Counted from the stretch's first letter, positions 46,756 to 56,380 are shown. The stretch: DNA of 64,000 nucleotides from Terrilactibacillus tamarindi (GCF_009718825.1 NZ_WNHB01000007.1:1-64000); one strand, 5' to 3'. Numbers and translations are program-made. Notes: a model not told the origin generated them from the sequence alone.

Positions 46756-47811
46756 ATGGTTTATTTGACATTATTTATTTGCTTTTTAGCATCATTAAGT
46801 TTAACACCGCTTGTAAAACAAATTGCCATCAAAATTGGGGCAACGGATGAACCAAACAATAGAAAAGTCCATAAAGTGAAAATGCCTCGATTAGGTGGCT
46901 TAGCCATCTACCTTGCATTTATTCTCGGGATGCTAATTCTGAGACCAGAAAGTAGTTATACATTGCCCATTATTATTGGAAGTTTCATTATGGTGATGAC
47001 AGGTATATTAGATGATATATTCACATTGTCTGCAAGAGTGAAACTGGTGGCACAAATTATTTCCGCCATTGTTATCGTTGTTGGCGGGATTCAAGTGGAA
47101 TTTATTAATTTACCTTTTAATGGAGTTTTATATCTACACTGGTTTAGTATTCCTTTAACCATACTGTGGATCATTGGTATAACCAATGCCATTAACTTAA
47201 TAGATGGATTGGATGGATTAGCTGCAGGGGTTTCGACGATTGTGTTATTAACGATTGCGGGTCTTGCCATTGCTCAAGGTCAAATCTTTGTCTTTATGGT
47301 GAGCGCCATCTTAATAGGTAGTACATTAGGCTTTCTTCCTTATAATTTTAATCCAGCTAAAATATTCATGGGTGATACAGGGGCTTATTTTCTCGGTTAC
47401 ATTATTTCGATTTTATCCCTTCTAGGATTTAAAAATGTCACGTTATTTTCACTCGTTGTTCCTGTTGTTATTTTGGCTGTTCCTATTTCAGATACCTTGT
47501 TTGCGATTATTAGACGAGTAGTGAATCGAAAACCACTCTCGGCTCCTGATAAATCACATTTGCATCATTGTCTCTTACGATTTGGCTTTTCTCACCGTGA
47601 GACAGTCTTGTTGATCTATGGTATGAGTGCCTTATTTGCTCTTGCTGCCATCGTATTATCACTCTCCACGTTATGGGGATCGTTCCTTATTATTACGTTC
47701 GTTATGTTCATCATCGAACTTGTTGTTGAACTTGTAGGTTTAGTCAACGTTAACTATAAACCGATGCTGAAGTTTTATAAAAGGTTAGTTGGTTCATCTA
47801 AAGCAAAATAA
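46756..47811 (+). CDS. tagO: undecaprenyl-P GlcNAc-1-phosphate transferase
   Basis: First membrane step of wall teichoic acid synthesis, WecA/MraY superfamily. About eleven hydrophobic segments. Signatures DEPNNRKVHKVKMPRLGG, NAINLIDGLDGLAAG, KIFMGDTGAYFLG and SHLHHCLLRFG are complete. 351 aa from the ATG at 46756, after GGGGTGG; the open frame begins 13 codons earlier. Followed by an LCP ligase gene on the opposite strand, the step that ends the same pathway. Confidence 0.94.
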   Translation: MVYLTLFICFLASLSLTPLVKQIAIKIGATDEPNNRKVHKVKMPRLGGLAIYLAFILGMLILRPESSYTLPIIIGSFIMVMTGILDDIFTLSARVKLVAQIISAIVIVVGGIQVEFINLPFNGVLYLHWFSIPLTILWIIGITNAINLIDGLDGLAAGVSTIVLLTIAGLAIAQGQIFVFMVSAILIGSTLGFLPYNFNPAKIFMGDTGAYFLGYIISILSLLGFKNVTLFSLVVPVVILAVPISDTLFAIIRRVVNRKPLSAPDKSHLHHCLLRFGFSHRETVLLIYGMSALFALAAIVLSLSTLWGSFLIITFVMFIIELVVELVGLVNVNYKPMLKFYKRLVGSSKAK

Positions 47812-47825
47812 TCAGACAATAAATG

Positions 47826-47870
47826 AGGCTCATTCCTTAGAAATCATCTTTTCTGGAATGAGCCTTATTT
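47826..47870 (+). terminator. tagO terminator 1
   Basis: AGGCTCATTCC / GGAATGAGCCT with an 18-base loop, then TATTTAT. Confidence 0.8.
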
Positions 47871-47882
47871 ATGTACAATCCC

Positions 47883-47930
47883 GAGTTGAATGCTCTCTAT
47901 TAAAGAGGGGATTCAACTCTTTTGTTTTTG
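47883..47930 (+). terminator. tagO terminator 2 (long hairpin)
   Basis: GAGTTGAAT / ATTCAACTC with inner CTCTC/GAGGG pairing, followed by TTTTGTTTTT. Confidence 0.7.
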
Positions 47931-48009
47931 GCGTAAGTATGGTGATTCTCTCGTTGTCTAATAAAACAATGGGATACAAGAGCCTAGAAAGTTCCATGTT
48001 TAAATACAA

Positions 48010-48060
48010 AAATCCCCGTATAGGAATTTGTATTCTCTATACGGGGATTCAATTTGTTTT
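48010..48060 (-). terminator. terminator of LCP gene
   Basis: AATCCCCGTATA / TATACGGGGATT perfect 12-bp stem, immediately after the minus-strand stop. Confidence 0.88.
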
Positions 48061-48063
48061 TAA

Positions 48064-49065
48064 TTAATGATTTAATTCTAGGTGGTCTCTCAATTCACTT
48101 TTGATTTGTTCTAGATAATTTTGATCAAGGTCAAAGTAATATCGTCCTGTTGACATATCATCTGTTCCTTTTAATTGCAGCATATCGACATTTGAAAGAG
48201 AGCCAGCGTAATTATGAAGACCGAGCATTTGGCTAAATGTTAAATTCGTTTGAAAATGTCCATTTAACGAATCAATGACATCGCCATATTTTGTAATAGA
48301 GGAGATGTTCGCACTTTTATGCAAGATCGCTTTGATTAGTGCCATTTGTCGTTGTCCACGGCCAAAGTCCCCACCGGCGCCGGCAGATTTTCTATTCCGA
48401 ACAAAGGCGAGAGCTTGTTCACCATTTAAAGTTTGTTTACCTGGATTTAACACAATGGCATTTTTCTTGTCTTTACTATCTTGCGTGACCAGTTTGACCG
48501 GAACATCCACTTTGACACCGTCTAAGGCATTGACGATTTTAGTAAAGGCTTTAAAATCAACTTGAACATAATAATCGACTGGAATGTTAAATAAATGCTC
48601 TACGGTCGCGATTGTATAATCGGCCCCTTTATCATCATTTAAATCACCATACATATGGGCATGAGTGATTTTTGTTACACCATAATCTTTTGGTGTGGTT
48701 GGATAAATTTGAACCTTCGAGTCTCTTGGGATACTGACTAATTTAACTGAATCACTAGAATGGTTAAACGTGGCAAGTATCATGGCATCTGAGCGACTAG
48801 GTTCATTTTTTCGTTTATCAACACCGATAAATAAAATAGAGATATTATCATTCATTGGATCTACTTCGACATCACGCAGATCCGATTTGTCACCTCGCGC
48901 GAGATTGGTATGGGCTGTATTAGCGACATTATGGAACTTTTGGTAAAGAACGGTTGCGTAGGCAACACCACTACCAATTAAAAGTAAAAAGATCACAAGA
49001 ATAGAAACAATAAGTCTCTTTCGCTTTCTTTTTTTCATATTCTTTTTTTGTTCAATCCTACCCAT
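48064..49065 (-). CDS. LytR-CpsA-Psr wall-polymer ligase (LytR/TagU-like)
   Basis: Second LCP protein of the window, 333 aa. A very basic cytoplasmic head (KKRKRKR), one transmembrane helix (about 18-40), then the LCP domain: ISILFIGVDKRKNEPSRSDAM, SIPRDSKVQI, AFVRNRKSAGAGGDFGRGQRQ. Catalytic Arg/Asp residues are kept. Position between tagO and yvyE equals that of lytR in B. subtilis. AAAGGAG precedes the ATG. Confidence 0.92.
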   Translation of the reverse strand: MGRIEQKKNMKKRKRKRLIVSILVIFLLLIGSGVAYATVLYQKFHNVANTAHTNLARGDKSDLRDVEVDPMNDNISILFIGVDKRKNEPSRSDAMILATFNHSSDSVKLVSIPRDSKVQIYPTTPKDYGVTKITHAHMYGDLNDDKGADYTIATVEHLFNIPVDYYVQVDFKAFTKIVNALDGVKVDVPVKLVTQDSKDKKNAIVLNPGKQTLNGEQALAFVRNRKSAGAGGDFGRGQRQMALIKAILHKSANISSITKYGDVIDSLNGHFQTNLTFSQMLGLHNYAGSLSNVDMLQLKGTDDMSTGRYYFDLDQNYLEQIKSELRDHLELNH

Positions 49066-49321
49066 CTTCGTTCTCCTTTGTCTATACTAATAAGGAAGTA
49101 TAAAAAATTGGCCACTTAAACAGTGGTGACCATCCATTCAGCCAAATCGGCCAGTTTTCTTTATCTTTTAACGTTGATTTGCTTTTGTATGATTGTTTTA
49201 CCAAAGCTAAGTTAGTTTGATAATCGATAGTCTTAAACATAGCCAGTGACAAAAAATATCATACATACCATTTTACCTAATATTTTTCGATTGAACAATA
49301 CAAATTACGCATGTAAACTGT

Positions 49322-49966
49322 CTAATTTTCAATAATTTTGTCTAAATAACCTGTCTCTATGGTTTCTAATTGGCATTGGGCATTTGTAATGTCTGTTATC
49401 CATTTTTTAAATAAATCTACCTCTACAAGTTTGACATAAACATCAATCAAAACATTTTCAGTATAATGCATGTCTTTTACTATATAAGAGGACTGTCTAA
49501 GGGCATTTTCGATAGAGCCAAGCAGTGGGTAAGAGATTTGAATTCTGATGGTTTGTGATGGTATTCGTTCAATCACGTTTGCCACTTTTAAACCTTCGCT
49601 TGTTGAATTCGAGTAAGCTCGTATGAGTCCGCCAGCTCCAAGTTTAATTCCTCCGAAGTAACGTGTGACAATCACGAGTGTATCTTCAAGGCGTTGTTTT
49701 TTTAAGACTTCTAGAATAGGAACACCTGCAGTCCCTGTCGGCTCTCCATCATCACTTGCTTTTTGAATCGCTTGGTTTTCTCCTATGGTATAAGCAAAGC
49801 AATTATGTGTGGCTTTCCAATGTTCTTTTCGAATTCTCTCAATACACGCTTTTGCTTCGTCTTCTGACGCTACAGGAAAGATATGAGAGATGAAACGAGA
49901 TTTTTGTATGTCAATTTCATGAATGGCTTCTTCTTTTATGGTTTTATACTGTCTAACTTCGACCAT
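49322..49966 (-). CDS. yvyE: YigZ/IMPACT family protein
   Basis: Conserved cytosolic protein of the IMPACT family; role unclear, linked elsewhere to translation control. SRFISHIFPV, HNCFAYTIG, SDDGEPTGTAGVPIL, VTRYFGGIKLGAGGLIRAY and a C-terminal EF-G-like domain are present. 214 aa from the ATG at 49966 (GGAGG seven bases upstream). Divergent from degSU, as in B. subtilis. Confidence 0.92.
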   Translation of the reverse strand: MVEVRQYKTIKEEAIHEIDIQKSRFISHIFPVASEDEAKACIERIRKEHWKATHNCFAYTIGENQAIQKASDDGEPTGTAGVPILEVLKKQRLEDTLVIVTRYFGGIKLGAGGLIRAYSNSTSEGLKVANVIERIPSQTIRIQISYPLLGSIENALRQSSYIVKDMHYTENVLIDVYVKLVEVDLFKKWITDITNAQCQLETIETGYLDKIIEN

Positions 49967-50320
49967 GATATCCTCCATAAGATGATAAAAATATGTCATA
50001 TATACTATAGATTATCATAGATAGACGATGAGTGTCTTGTGATGGTATGATCAAGTTATATACCTGTAGTGAATTTGTAATAAACGTAATGCCTTTTTTC
50101 GTTTAAAATAGAAGTAGTGTTGTTTGTATTTTTTTTAATATTTGATGCTCTTATAGAAAAATAAGTCAAATAGTGCTCATTGCTGCGGTCATTTTTTTCA
50201 TATGATTCTGACTGATCAATGAATCGTTTAAAATAGAGAGTTAGACCTATGCACAGTTAGGTAAAAAGGTTCTAGTCCTTATATCTCTTGCTAGATTAAA
50301 GTAATGTTAGGGGAATGTTT
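49967..50320. other. divergent promoter region yvyE / degS
   Basis: About 350 AT-rich bases without a gene. No repeat and no clear promoter boxes could be fixed by eye. Confidence 0.4.
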
Positions 50321-51490
50321 ATGTCACGAAACCATGAGGCATCTCTACCATTAGATGCGGAACATCTCGATCAAATCATTGATAAAATGGTTTACGCTGT
50401 TGAAGATAGCAAAACTCAAATATTTGAAATTGGTGAACAGTCTCGTGAAGAACACGACGCTCTCGTTAAGGAATTAGAGGTCATTAAACATCAAGTCCAT
50501 GACGTCATTGATCGTTATGATACTCTTGAAAGAGATGCGAGATTAGCAAGAGGTCACCTGGCTAAAGTGAGTAGTCATTTTAATACTTATCAAGAAGCAG
50601 ATATTAGAGCAGCTTACGAACGAGCAAACAGCATCCAAGTGGAACTATCCATCGTCCAAGAAATGGAACGTCAATTAAAAATCAGGCGAAATGATATTGA
50701 AAGACGGATTACGAAGTTAAAAGCAACAGTGGATAAAGCTGATAAGTTAGTTGGACAAGTCTCCGTGGTCTTAAATTACTTAACCGGTGATTTGCAAAAA
50801 ATGGGAGAAATGATTGAGAGTGCGAAGGAAAAACAAGCATTCGGGTTGAAAATTATTGAAGCGCAGGAAGAAGAACGTAAGAGACTGTCGAGAGAAATCC
50901 ATGACGGACCTGCACAAATTTTGGCACGAGTCCTAATTGGTTCGGATATCGTCGAACGTGTTCATCGTAATCAAGGACCTGAAGCATCCGCCAAAGAGTT
51001 GTTAACCTATCGTGAAATGGTACGTTCAGCCTTAGCTGAAGTCAGACGCATCATATATGATTTGAGACCAATGACGCTAGATGATCTGGGACTCATCCCA
51101 ACGCTAAAAAAATACTTGAGTCAAGTCGAAAATCAATTTAAAGGTCTAAAAGTTCATTTTAATTGTATAGGTCATGAACATCGCGTATCTTCGAATATGG
51201 AAGTAGCTTTATTTCGGTTATGTCAAGAAGGGGTTCAAAATGCGTGTAAACATGCCGAAGCATCATTTATTAAAGTTATTGTTGAATTTAAAGAGAAACA
51301 AATTGTTTTATTGATCAAAGATAATGGAAAAGGGTTTGATCCTGAGCAGAGCCATACGAGTAAGTTTGGGCTCATGGGAATGAAAGAACGCGTCGAATTA
51401 TTAAAAGGCAAATGGACACTAAATTCAGAGCCAAAAGTTGGAACAAGTATCATAATTAATATCCCCATTATAGAGGAGGAAGAGCATTGA
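50321..51490 (+). CDS. degS: sensor histidine kinase DegS
   Basis: Cytoplasmic sensor kinase without membrane helices. A long coiled-coil sensor (about 1-180) precedes the HisKA_3 motif [17 protein letters not shown] (phospho-His about residue 194) and an HATPase ([31 protein letters not shown]). Controls exoenzymes, motility and competence with DegU. The second ATG, at 50321, is better spaced from GGGG. Overlaps degU by four bases. Confidence 0.96.
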   Translation: MSRNHEASLPLDAEHLDQIIDKMVYAVEDSKTQIFEIGEQSREEHDALVKELEVIKHQVHDVIDRYDTLERDARLARGHLAKVSSHFNTYQEADIRAAYERANSIQVELSIVQEMERQLKIRRNDIERRITKLKATVDKADKLVGQVSVVLNYLTGDLQKMGEMIESAKEKQAFGLKIIEAQEEERKRLSREIHDGPAQILARVLIGSDIVERVHRNQGPEASAKELLTYREMVRSALAEVRRIIYDLRPMTLDDLGLIPTLKKYLSQVENQFKGLKVHFNCIGHEHRVSSNMEVALFRLCQEGVQNACKHAEASFIKVIVEFKEKQIVLLIKDNGKGFDPEQSHTSKFGLMGMKERVELLKGKWTLNSEPKVGTSIIINIPIIEEEEH

Positions 51491-52191
51491 CCAATACGCA
51501 CCCAAAAAAGACAAAAATCGCGCTAATTGACGACCACCGACTATTTCGAGAAGGGGTCAAGCGTATATTAGAAATGGAATCCGACTTCGAAGTCGTTGCT
51601 GAAGGAGACAACGGCAGTGTTGTTGAAGCTATTATAGAAGGATCAAATCCAGATGTTATCCTGATGGATATTAACATGCCAGAAATGAATGGTGTTGAAG
51701 CGACTCGTACGTTAGTCAAAAAATATCCGGATGTCAAAATTTTAATCTTATCGATTCATGACGATGAAACCTATGTCACACACGTTTTGAAATGCGGGGC
51801 ACTCGGTTATCTACTTAAAGAAATGGATGCTGATTCATTAATTGAGGCTGTTAAAGTCGTTGCAGATGGCGGAGCTTACATTCATCCAAAAGTCACTCAC
51901 AACCTCGTCAAAGAATTCCGTCGATTAGCGGAAAATGGGTATCAACGGGAAGCATCGGGTTTTCGAGACATTGAATATCAAAAACCTCTACATATCCTCA
52001 CTCGAAGAGAATGCGAAGTCTTGCAATTAATGACAGATGGGAAAAGTAATCGCTTAATTGGCGAAGCTCTTTATATCAGTGAGAAAACCGTGAAAAATCA
52101 TGTGAGTAACATTTTACAAAAAATGAATGTTGATGACCGTACCCAAGCGGTTGTACAAGCCATTAAAAAAGGTTGGGTCAAAGTCAGTTAG
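51487..52191 (+). CDS. degU: response regulator DegU
   Basis: NarL-family regulator. Receiver domain with phospho-Asp61 ([13 protein letters not shown]), Thr/Ser and Lys (LLKEMDADS), then LuxR-type HTH ([40 protein letters not shown]). 234 aa. TTG start inside the degS stop (ATTGA), preceded by GAGGAGG. A strong hairpin follows. Confidence 0.96.
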   Translation: MTNTHPKKTKIALIDDHRLFREGVKRILEMESDFEVVAEGDNGSVVEAIIEGSNPDVILMDINMPEMNGVEATRTLVKKYPDVKILILSIHDDETYVTHVLKCGALGYLLKEMDADSLIEAVKVVADGGAYIHPKVTHNLVKEFRRLAENGYQREASGFRDIEYQKPLHILTRRECEVLQLMTDGKSNRLIGEALYISEKTVKNHVSNILQKMNVDDRTQAVVQAIKKGWVKVS

Positions 52192-52275
52192 TCACAACGA
52201 AGATTCATATCGAACTAGTTAAAGACTTAATTAATTCCGTATACAAACGGTATGAGATGAATCATCCTCGTACGA

Positions 52276-52340
52276 TCCTTGGTGTATAGGCACTACACCA
52301 AGGAGCCACTTGTATAGGGTAGGATTCCCCCTTTTTATTT
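52276..52340 (+). terminator. hairpin after degSU
   Basis: TCCTTGGTGTA / TACACCAAGGA, perfect 11 bp with a 7-base loop. The T-run (CCCCCTTTTTATTTT) lies 25 bases further on, so it may act as attenuator or mRNA stabiliser instead. Confidence 0.65.
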
Positions 52341-52421
52341 TATTAACACCCCTAATCCCTCAGGTGACTTATCCTTTTTTCCATTATCTACGATTTTTTT
52401 TTAGAAAGGTGGCTTTCATTA

Positions 52422-53807
52422 TTGACGAATGAGATTCAAAACCTATTATTTGGTAAAAGATTATTGTTAGATGAAATTCCTTTTTCGATTCAGGAACTCG
52501 ATCAGCTACATCAAAATGGCTTAATAGAAATGGAACAAGGCATTGTTCAATGTGAGATAAAAAGACCATGGGGAAAACAGACAATCCATCGGTGTTGTCG
52601 GTGCGGTAATACGGATCAAAGACTCTTTCATTCTTACCCATGTGAAAAATGTCATCAAGAATGTACCTATTGCCGCAAATGCCTAAACATGGGCGTCGTC
52701 AAATCCTGTTCAAAACTGGTCACTTGGGTGGGCCCGCCTCCTAAGTTTCTAGAGTATACGATGCCCATTTGTAAATGGACAGGACAGCTTTCTTCCAGAC
52801 AAATCGAGGCGTCAGATGGACTAGCTAAAGCGCTGATGCGTCGTGAAAATTACCTCATATGGGCTGTTTGCGGTGCGGGTAAAACGGAGCTTTTATTTCC
52901 TGCGATTGAAAAACTTCTCCAAGATGGTCGGATTATTGCCATAGCCACTCCAAGAACCGATGTTGTTCGCGAGCTTTATCCAAGATTAAAAAAAGCCTTT
53001 CCTCAAGTTAGAATGAGTGCTCACTATTCAGGAAGCCAAGATACACAAGATTCCGCCTCACTAGTGCTGACAACCACACATCAGCTTCTTCGCTTTTATC
53101 GTTACTTTGACCACATCATCATTGATGAAATTGATGCTTTCCCGTTTCATCATGATGCGATGCTGCACTTTGCGGTTAATCAAGCTTGCCGATTAAAAAG
53201 CTCTAAGGCTTATTTGTCGGCTACCCCGCCAGCTGATTTGAAGACGCCCTTTCTAAAGAATCAATTACAAGGGACTCGAATCCCCGTGAGGTTTCATGGT
53301 CACCCTTTGCCTGTTCCAAAATGCATTTGGATTGGAAATTGGAAAAGAAGATTAAAAAAATCCCGACTACCATCCTTGTTTATGAAATGGCTGATGAAAA
53401 CCTCGCAATTTAACTGCCCCATTTTTATTTTTGTTCCGTCCGTTACCATTCTCAAACATCTATTTCATGCCTTAAAAGAACAAATTGATGTATCGATAGA
53501 TCATGTACACGCGGAGGATCCAAATCGGCACGATAAAATTACCCGTTTTCGACAAGGTGCGACGCAGGTTTTAGTCACAACAACGATCCTAGAACGAGGC
53601 GTTACCGTGTCCCGAAGCAGGGTGGCTATCTTTGGTTCAGAGGATGCCATTTTTGATGAGGCAGCTCTTGTTCAGATGGCAGGAAGAGCCGGACGATCGC
53701 TTGAAGATCCGAAGGGCGAAGTTGTCTTTTTTCATTATGGAAAAACGCTTGAAATGATGAAGGCGATCAACCATATTAAGTCGATGAATAGAGAAGGGGG
53801 GTTCTAA
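52422..53807 (+). CDS. comFA: competence helicase ComFA
   Basis: DEAD-box-like ATPase that drives single-stranded DNA uptake at the membrane. A four-Cys zinc motif (CCRCGNTD...CEKCHQECTYCRKC), Walker A AVCGAGKTE, DEID, SATPP, and motif VI QMAGRAGRS are visible. 461 aa, TTG start with AAAGGTGG about ten bases upstream. Followed four bases later by comFC; comFB, which lies between in B. subtilis, is absent. Confidence 0.95.
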   Translation: MTNEIQNLLFGKRLLLDEIPFSIQELDQLHQNGLIEMEQGIVQCEIKRPWGKQTIHRCCRCGNTDQRLFHSYPCEKCHQECTYCRKCLNMGVVKSCSKLVTWVGPPPKFLEYTMPICKWTGQLSSRQIEASDGLAKALMRRENYLIWAVCGAGKTELLFPAIEKLLQDGRIIAIATPRTDVVRELYPRLKKAFPQVRMSAHYSGSQDTQDSASLVLTTTHQLLRFYRYFDHIIIDEIDAFPFHHDAMLHFAVNQACRLKSSKAYLSATPPADLKTPFLKNQLQGTRIPVRFHGHPLPVPKCIWIGNWKRRLKKSRLPSLFMKWLMKTSQFNCPIFIFVPSVTILKHLFHALKEQIDVSIDHVHAEDPNRHDKITRFRQGATQVLVTTTILERGVTVSRSRVAIFGSEDAIFDEAALVQMAGRAGRSLEDPKGEVVFFHYGKTLEMMKAINHIKSMNREGGF

Positions 53808-53810
53808 TTA

Positions 53811-54605
53811 ATGAGTTTATGTATATGGTGCCAATCGATTTATGCCCATCCGCTTGATTTCCGACATTTATTGTCTGTTTCTAACCAAGTCGGCTATTGT
53901 CCACAATGCGTCGCTAAGCTAGAACAAATTCCGGCTCATCAATCGTGCCGTCTTTGCGGGCGAGATTTAACAAAATTGGATGCCATTTATATTAAAGACG
54001 GGACGTGTTTGGATTGCATGAAGTGGGAGGAAGGTCCTTTACATGGTTTGTTGGAAAAAAACTATGCCCTTTATAGTTACAATGATTTTATGAAAGAAAT
54101 CATGTCAACCTTTAAGTTTAGAGGCGACGTGTTACTGGCAGTAGGTTTTAAGCCGCTTGTTCTATGGTTGTATAAACGAGTGATCAAAGAATCACCCTTA
54201 ACGTGGTTTGAAAAAGCAAGATACTTATTTTTATATCAGATGGGTTGGCAGTTTAAAGAATATCCTTACGTGATCGTTCCATTACCTCTTAGTCAAGAAC
54301 GTCTAAAAGAACGAGGGTACAATCAGTCTGTCGTATTAGCAGAACTTCTTCAACAACCGGTGATCCCAGCATTACAACGGAGAGAGGATGGGGGAAAACA
54401 AAGTAAAAAAGGACGAGCGGAACGATTAAATACCTTTCAAAATCCATATCGTTTGGATAGTGATTATACAGATGCCATTCGTGATAAATATATTTTATTA
54501 ATCGATGATATCTATACGACAGGAACGACACTTCGACTCGCTGCGGCCGCACTGAAAGTGGCAAAACCTAAGCAAGTCATCTCCTTAACCCTTTGTCATG
54601 GATGA
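53811..54605 (+). CDS. comFC: ComFC phosphoribosyltransferase-like competence protein
   Basis: Late competence protein acting with ComFA. N-terminal zinc-ribbon Cys pairs (CIWC, CPQC, CRLCG, CLDC), then a PRTase fold with LPLSQERLKERGYNQS and the PRPP loop VLLIDDIYTTGTTL (written here in part). 264 aa. The stop TGA is followed immediately by an R2 repeat. Confidence 0.94.
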   Translation: MSLCIWCQSIYAHPLDFRHLLSVSNQVGYCPQCVAKLEQIPAHQSCRLCGRDLTKLDAIYIKDGTCLDCMKWEEGPLHGLLEKNYALYSYNDFMKEIMSTFKFRGDVLLAVGFKPLVLWLYKRVIKESPLTWFEKARYLFLYQMGWQFKEYPYVIVPLPLSQERLKERGYNQSVVLAELLQQPVIPALQRREDGGKQSKKGRAERLNTFQNPYRLDSDYTDAIRDKYILLIDDIYTTGTTLRLAAAALKVAKPKQVISLTLCHG

Positions 54606-54720
54606 AGTGAAACTTCAATCAATGAGGGGTTTAGGCGAGCAGTTACCCCCACCTAGGATGCTCGTCTACACTCACGACCTTGAGGGGTGGGTCTTTACTA
54701 GCCGTTCAGGCGGGATGAAA
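54605..54720 (+). repeat. R2 palindromic repeat, short copy
   Basis: AAGTGAAACTTCAATCAATG...GAGGGGTGGGTCTTTACTAGCC...TTCAGGCGGGATGAAA. Hairpin 1 is reduced; the hairpin around ACCTAGGATG/CACGACCTTGAGG is kept. It begins on the comFC stop codon. Confidence 0.8.
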
Positions 54721-54751
54721 AAACAGAGCAACATGTTATGCTCTGTTTTGA
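54720..54751 (-). terminator. terminator of C39 peptidase gene
   Basis: AAAACAGAGCA / TGCTCTGTTTT with an 8-base loop; read on the minus strand it ends in TTTTTT. Confidence 0.8.
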
Positions 54752-54754
54752 AAT

Positions 54755-55537
54755 TTATTTTTGATAACTAATGGCTTGATGTCCCATTTGTTCCCACGCT
54801 TTGATAAATGTCTCTCGATCCGTAGATTCATTCTTTTTCCCTAAAGGATTATTAAAATAAATGTTCTCGTCATCAAAACCAGTGACTAAGACCGCATGTT
54901 CATGAAAGGTGATTTTAACGCGACCAGACGCTGTGTTCCAAGTGGCAAAGGCACTTTTAGGTAATGGTTTAAAAGAGGCATTCGTAATCACGACGACAGG
55001 TATTTTTTTTCGTAATTGATCGAGAACAGACTCAAAAGATTGACCGGTTAGGTCGATAATACCATTAGAAAGGTATCGGTTTCCGAGATGAGCAAGTGGT
55101 TTATGATAGACACCGTAGCCTGGTTGATTCATTCGGTACATATCACCAACAAACCCATCGTTCGGATTTCCATACAGTCCATTGCTTTGATAAGGGATTT
55201 TTTTGATCTGTGATGCTAGCGTCATCTTATCGGCCTTAATACCAGCGTATTGAAGCATCATGGCGAGAGAGGTGACTTCACAACCGCGTGGCAATTCAGG
55301 TTTTTGCTGAATTTGAGGCGCATCAAGTTTTATTTTATTATCGGTTAATTTACTCACTTCCGTGGAAGCTACATCCGATATAGTGGTCACTGTCGCTTTC
55401 AACTTGTTATTTATGATGGAAAATACGGAAGATCCGTCATTCAATGAATCCGTTATATATAAACGAAAGGCATATATAGCAAAAAGTAAATCAAAAATAA
55501 GAAATAGGGGTAGCCAATATTTCCGTAGAACTCTCAA
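54755..55537 (-). CDS. membrane-anchored C39-like cysteine peptidase
   Basis: 260 aa. N-terminal anchor (about 9-28), linker, then a Peptidase_C39_2-type domain: catalytic Cys86 in LPRGCEVTSLAMML, His214 in FHEHAVLVTGFD and Asn/Asp in YFNNPLG. Likely acts outside the membrane on a peptide or wall substrate. TTG start with AAAGGAG about ten bases upstream. It is alone on the minus strand between comFC and yvyF, bracketed by inverted R2 repeats, so it looks like an insertion in a conserved locus. Confidence 0.85.
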   Translation of the reverse strand: MRVLRKYWLPLFLIFDLLFAIYAFRLYITDSLNDGSSVFSIINNKLKATVTTISDVASTEVSKLTDNKIKLDAPQIQQKPELPRGCEVTSLAMMLQYAGIKADKMTLASQIKKIPYQSNGLYGNPNDGFVGDMYRMNQPGYGVYHKPLAHLGNRYLSNGIIDLTGQSFESVLDQLRKKIPVVVITNASFKPLPKSAFATWNTASGRVKITFHEHAVLVTGFDDENIYFNNPLGKKNESTDRETFIKAWEQMGHQAISYQK

Positions 55538-55650
55538 TGATGAAAAGGCTCCTTTCTTACAAAAAAATGAAACTCAGGACAACTTCATTTTCCTAGGTCA
55601 TCTACCAGAAGTCAATCACTTAGAACGAGGTGACACATGATTGACATGAT

Positions 55651-55745
55651 TTAACGGCAGTAAGACTCCTACCTCAAGGTCATGAGGGTAAATGAGCCCT
55701 CCTAGGCGGGGAATGAAGAAAACCCCACTGATTGAAGTTTCACTT
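55651..55745 (-). repeat. R2 palindromic repeat, short copy, inverted
   Basis: Read on the minus strand: AAGTGAAACTTCAATCAGTG, GGGGTTTTCTTCATTCCCC, GACCTTGAGGTAGGAGTCTT, ACTGCCGTTAAA. Opposite orientation to 54605-54720. Confidence 0.8.
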
Positions 55746-55800
55746 TAAAATTTTAGGTCTATTTTCTTAAATTTACATAAATAAAGAGGAGAGAACAGAA

Positions 55801-56202
55801 ATGGCTGAATTAGCAAATTGTAACTATTGCGGGAAATTATTCGTTAGAACGACAACAAATGTGTGCCCATCATGTCGAAGGGAACATGAACAATTATTTG
55901 ATTTAGTGTATGATTTTATTCGTGATCGAGACAATCGAATGGCCTCAGTTCCAGAAATTCATGAAGCAACAGAAGTGGAAGAAAAATTAATTTATGACTG
56001 GATTAGAGAAGGTCGATTAACACCAGCTGAATTTCCTGGTTTAAAATATCCATGTAAATCATGTGGAACGATGATTCAATCAGGTCAACTATGCACGAGC
56101 TGCCAAAAGAAAATACAGACTGAATTACGAACGTTCACTGAGCAGGAGAAAAAACAACAAGAGGTACAGAAAAACAGTCGGACGTATTATACGAAGAAGT
56201 AA
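55801..56202 (+). CDS. yvyF: YvyF flagellar-locus zinc protein
   Basis: Small protein of the flagellar operon, role unclear. Two zinc-knuckle pairs flank a helical middle: CNYCGKLF...CPSCRREH and CKSCGTMI...CTSCQKK, with IYDWIREGRL between. 133 aa. AGGAGAG precedes the ATG. An R1 repeat separates it from flgM. Confidence 0.9.
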   Translation: MAELANCNYCGKLFVRTTTNVCPSCRREHEQLFDLVYDFIRDRDNRMASVPEIHEATEVEEKLIYDWIREGRLTPAEFPGLKYPCKSCGTMIQSGQLCTSCQKKIQTELRTFTEQEKKQQEVQKNSRTYYTKK

Positions 56203-56238
56203 CCATATGAACGGTAAAAAAGACTCATATAAGAGGTT

Positions 56239-56380
56239 GTTCAAAAAGTCACCAAATGATAAGCTGCGAATCTCGGCGTTGGCTTGTTTTTCCGGTCCTC
56301 ATGTAGCAAAAATCTACATTCCGGTCCTCAAAACAGCGCCGCCTTGATCTTCTTGCTTCTAATTTGTCACCTTTTTGAAC
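56239..56380 (+). repeat. R1 repeat, full copy
   Basis: 142 bp, near identical to copies at 11181 and 11340 (GTTCAAAAAGTCACCAAAT ... TTTGTCACCTTTTTGAAC), lying between yvyF and flgM. Confidence 0.87.

Noticed and set aside
52276-52340. Riboswitch upstream of comFA
   Set aside because: Only one simple hairpin is seen, with no conserved aptamer core; a terminator or stabilising hairpin is simpler.
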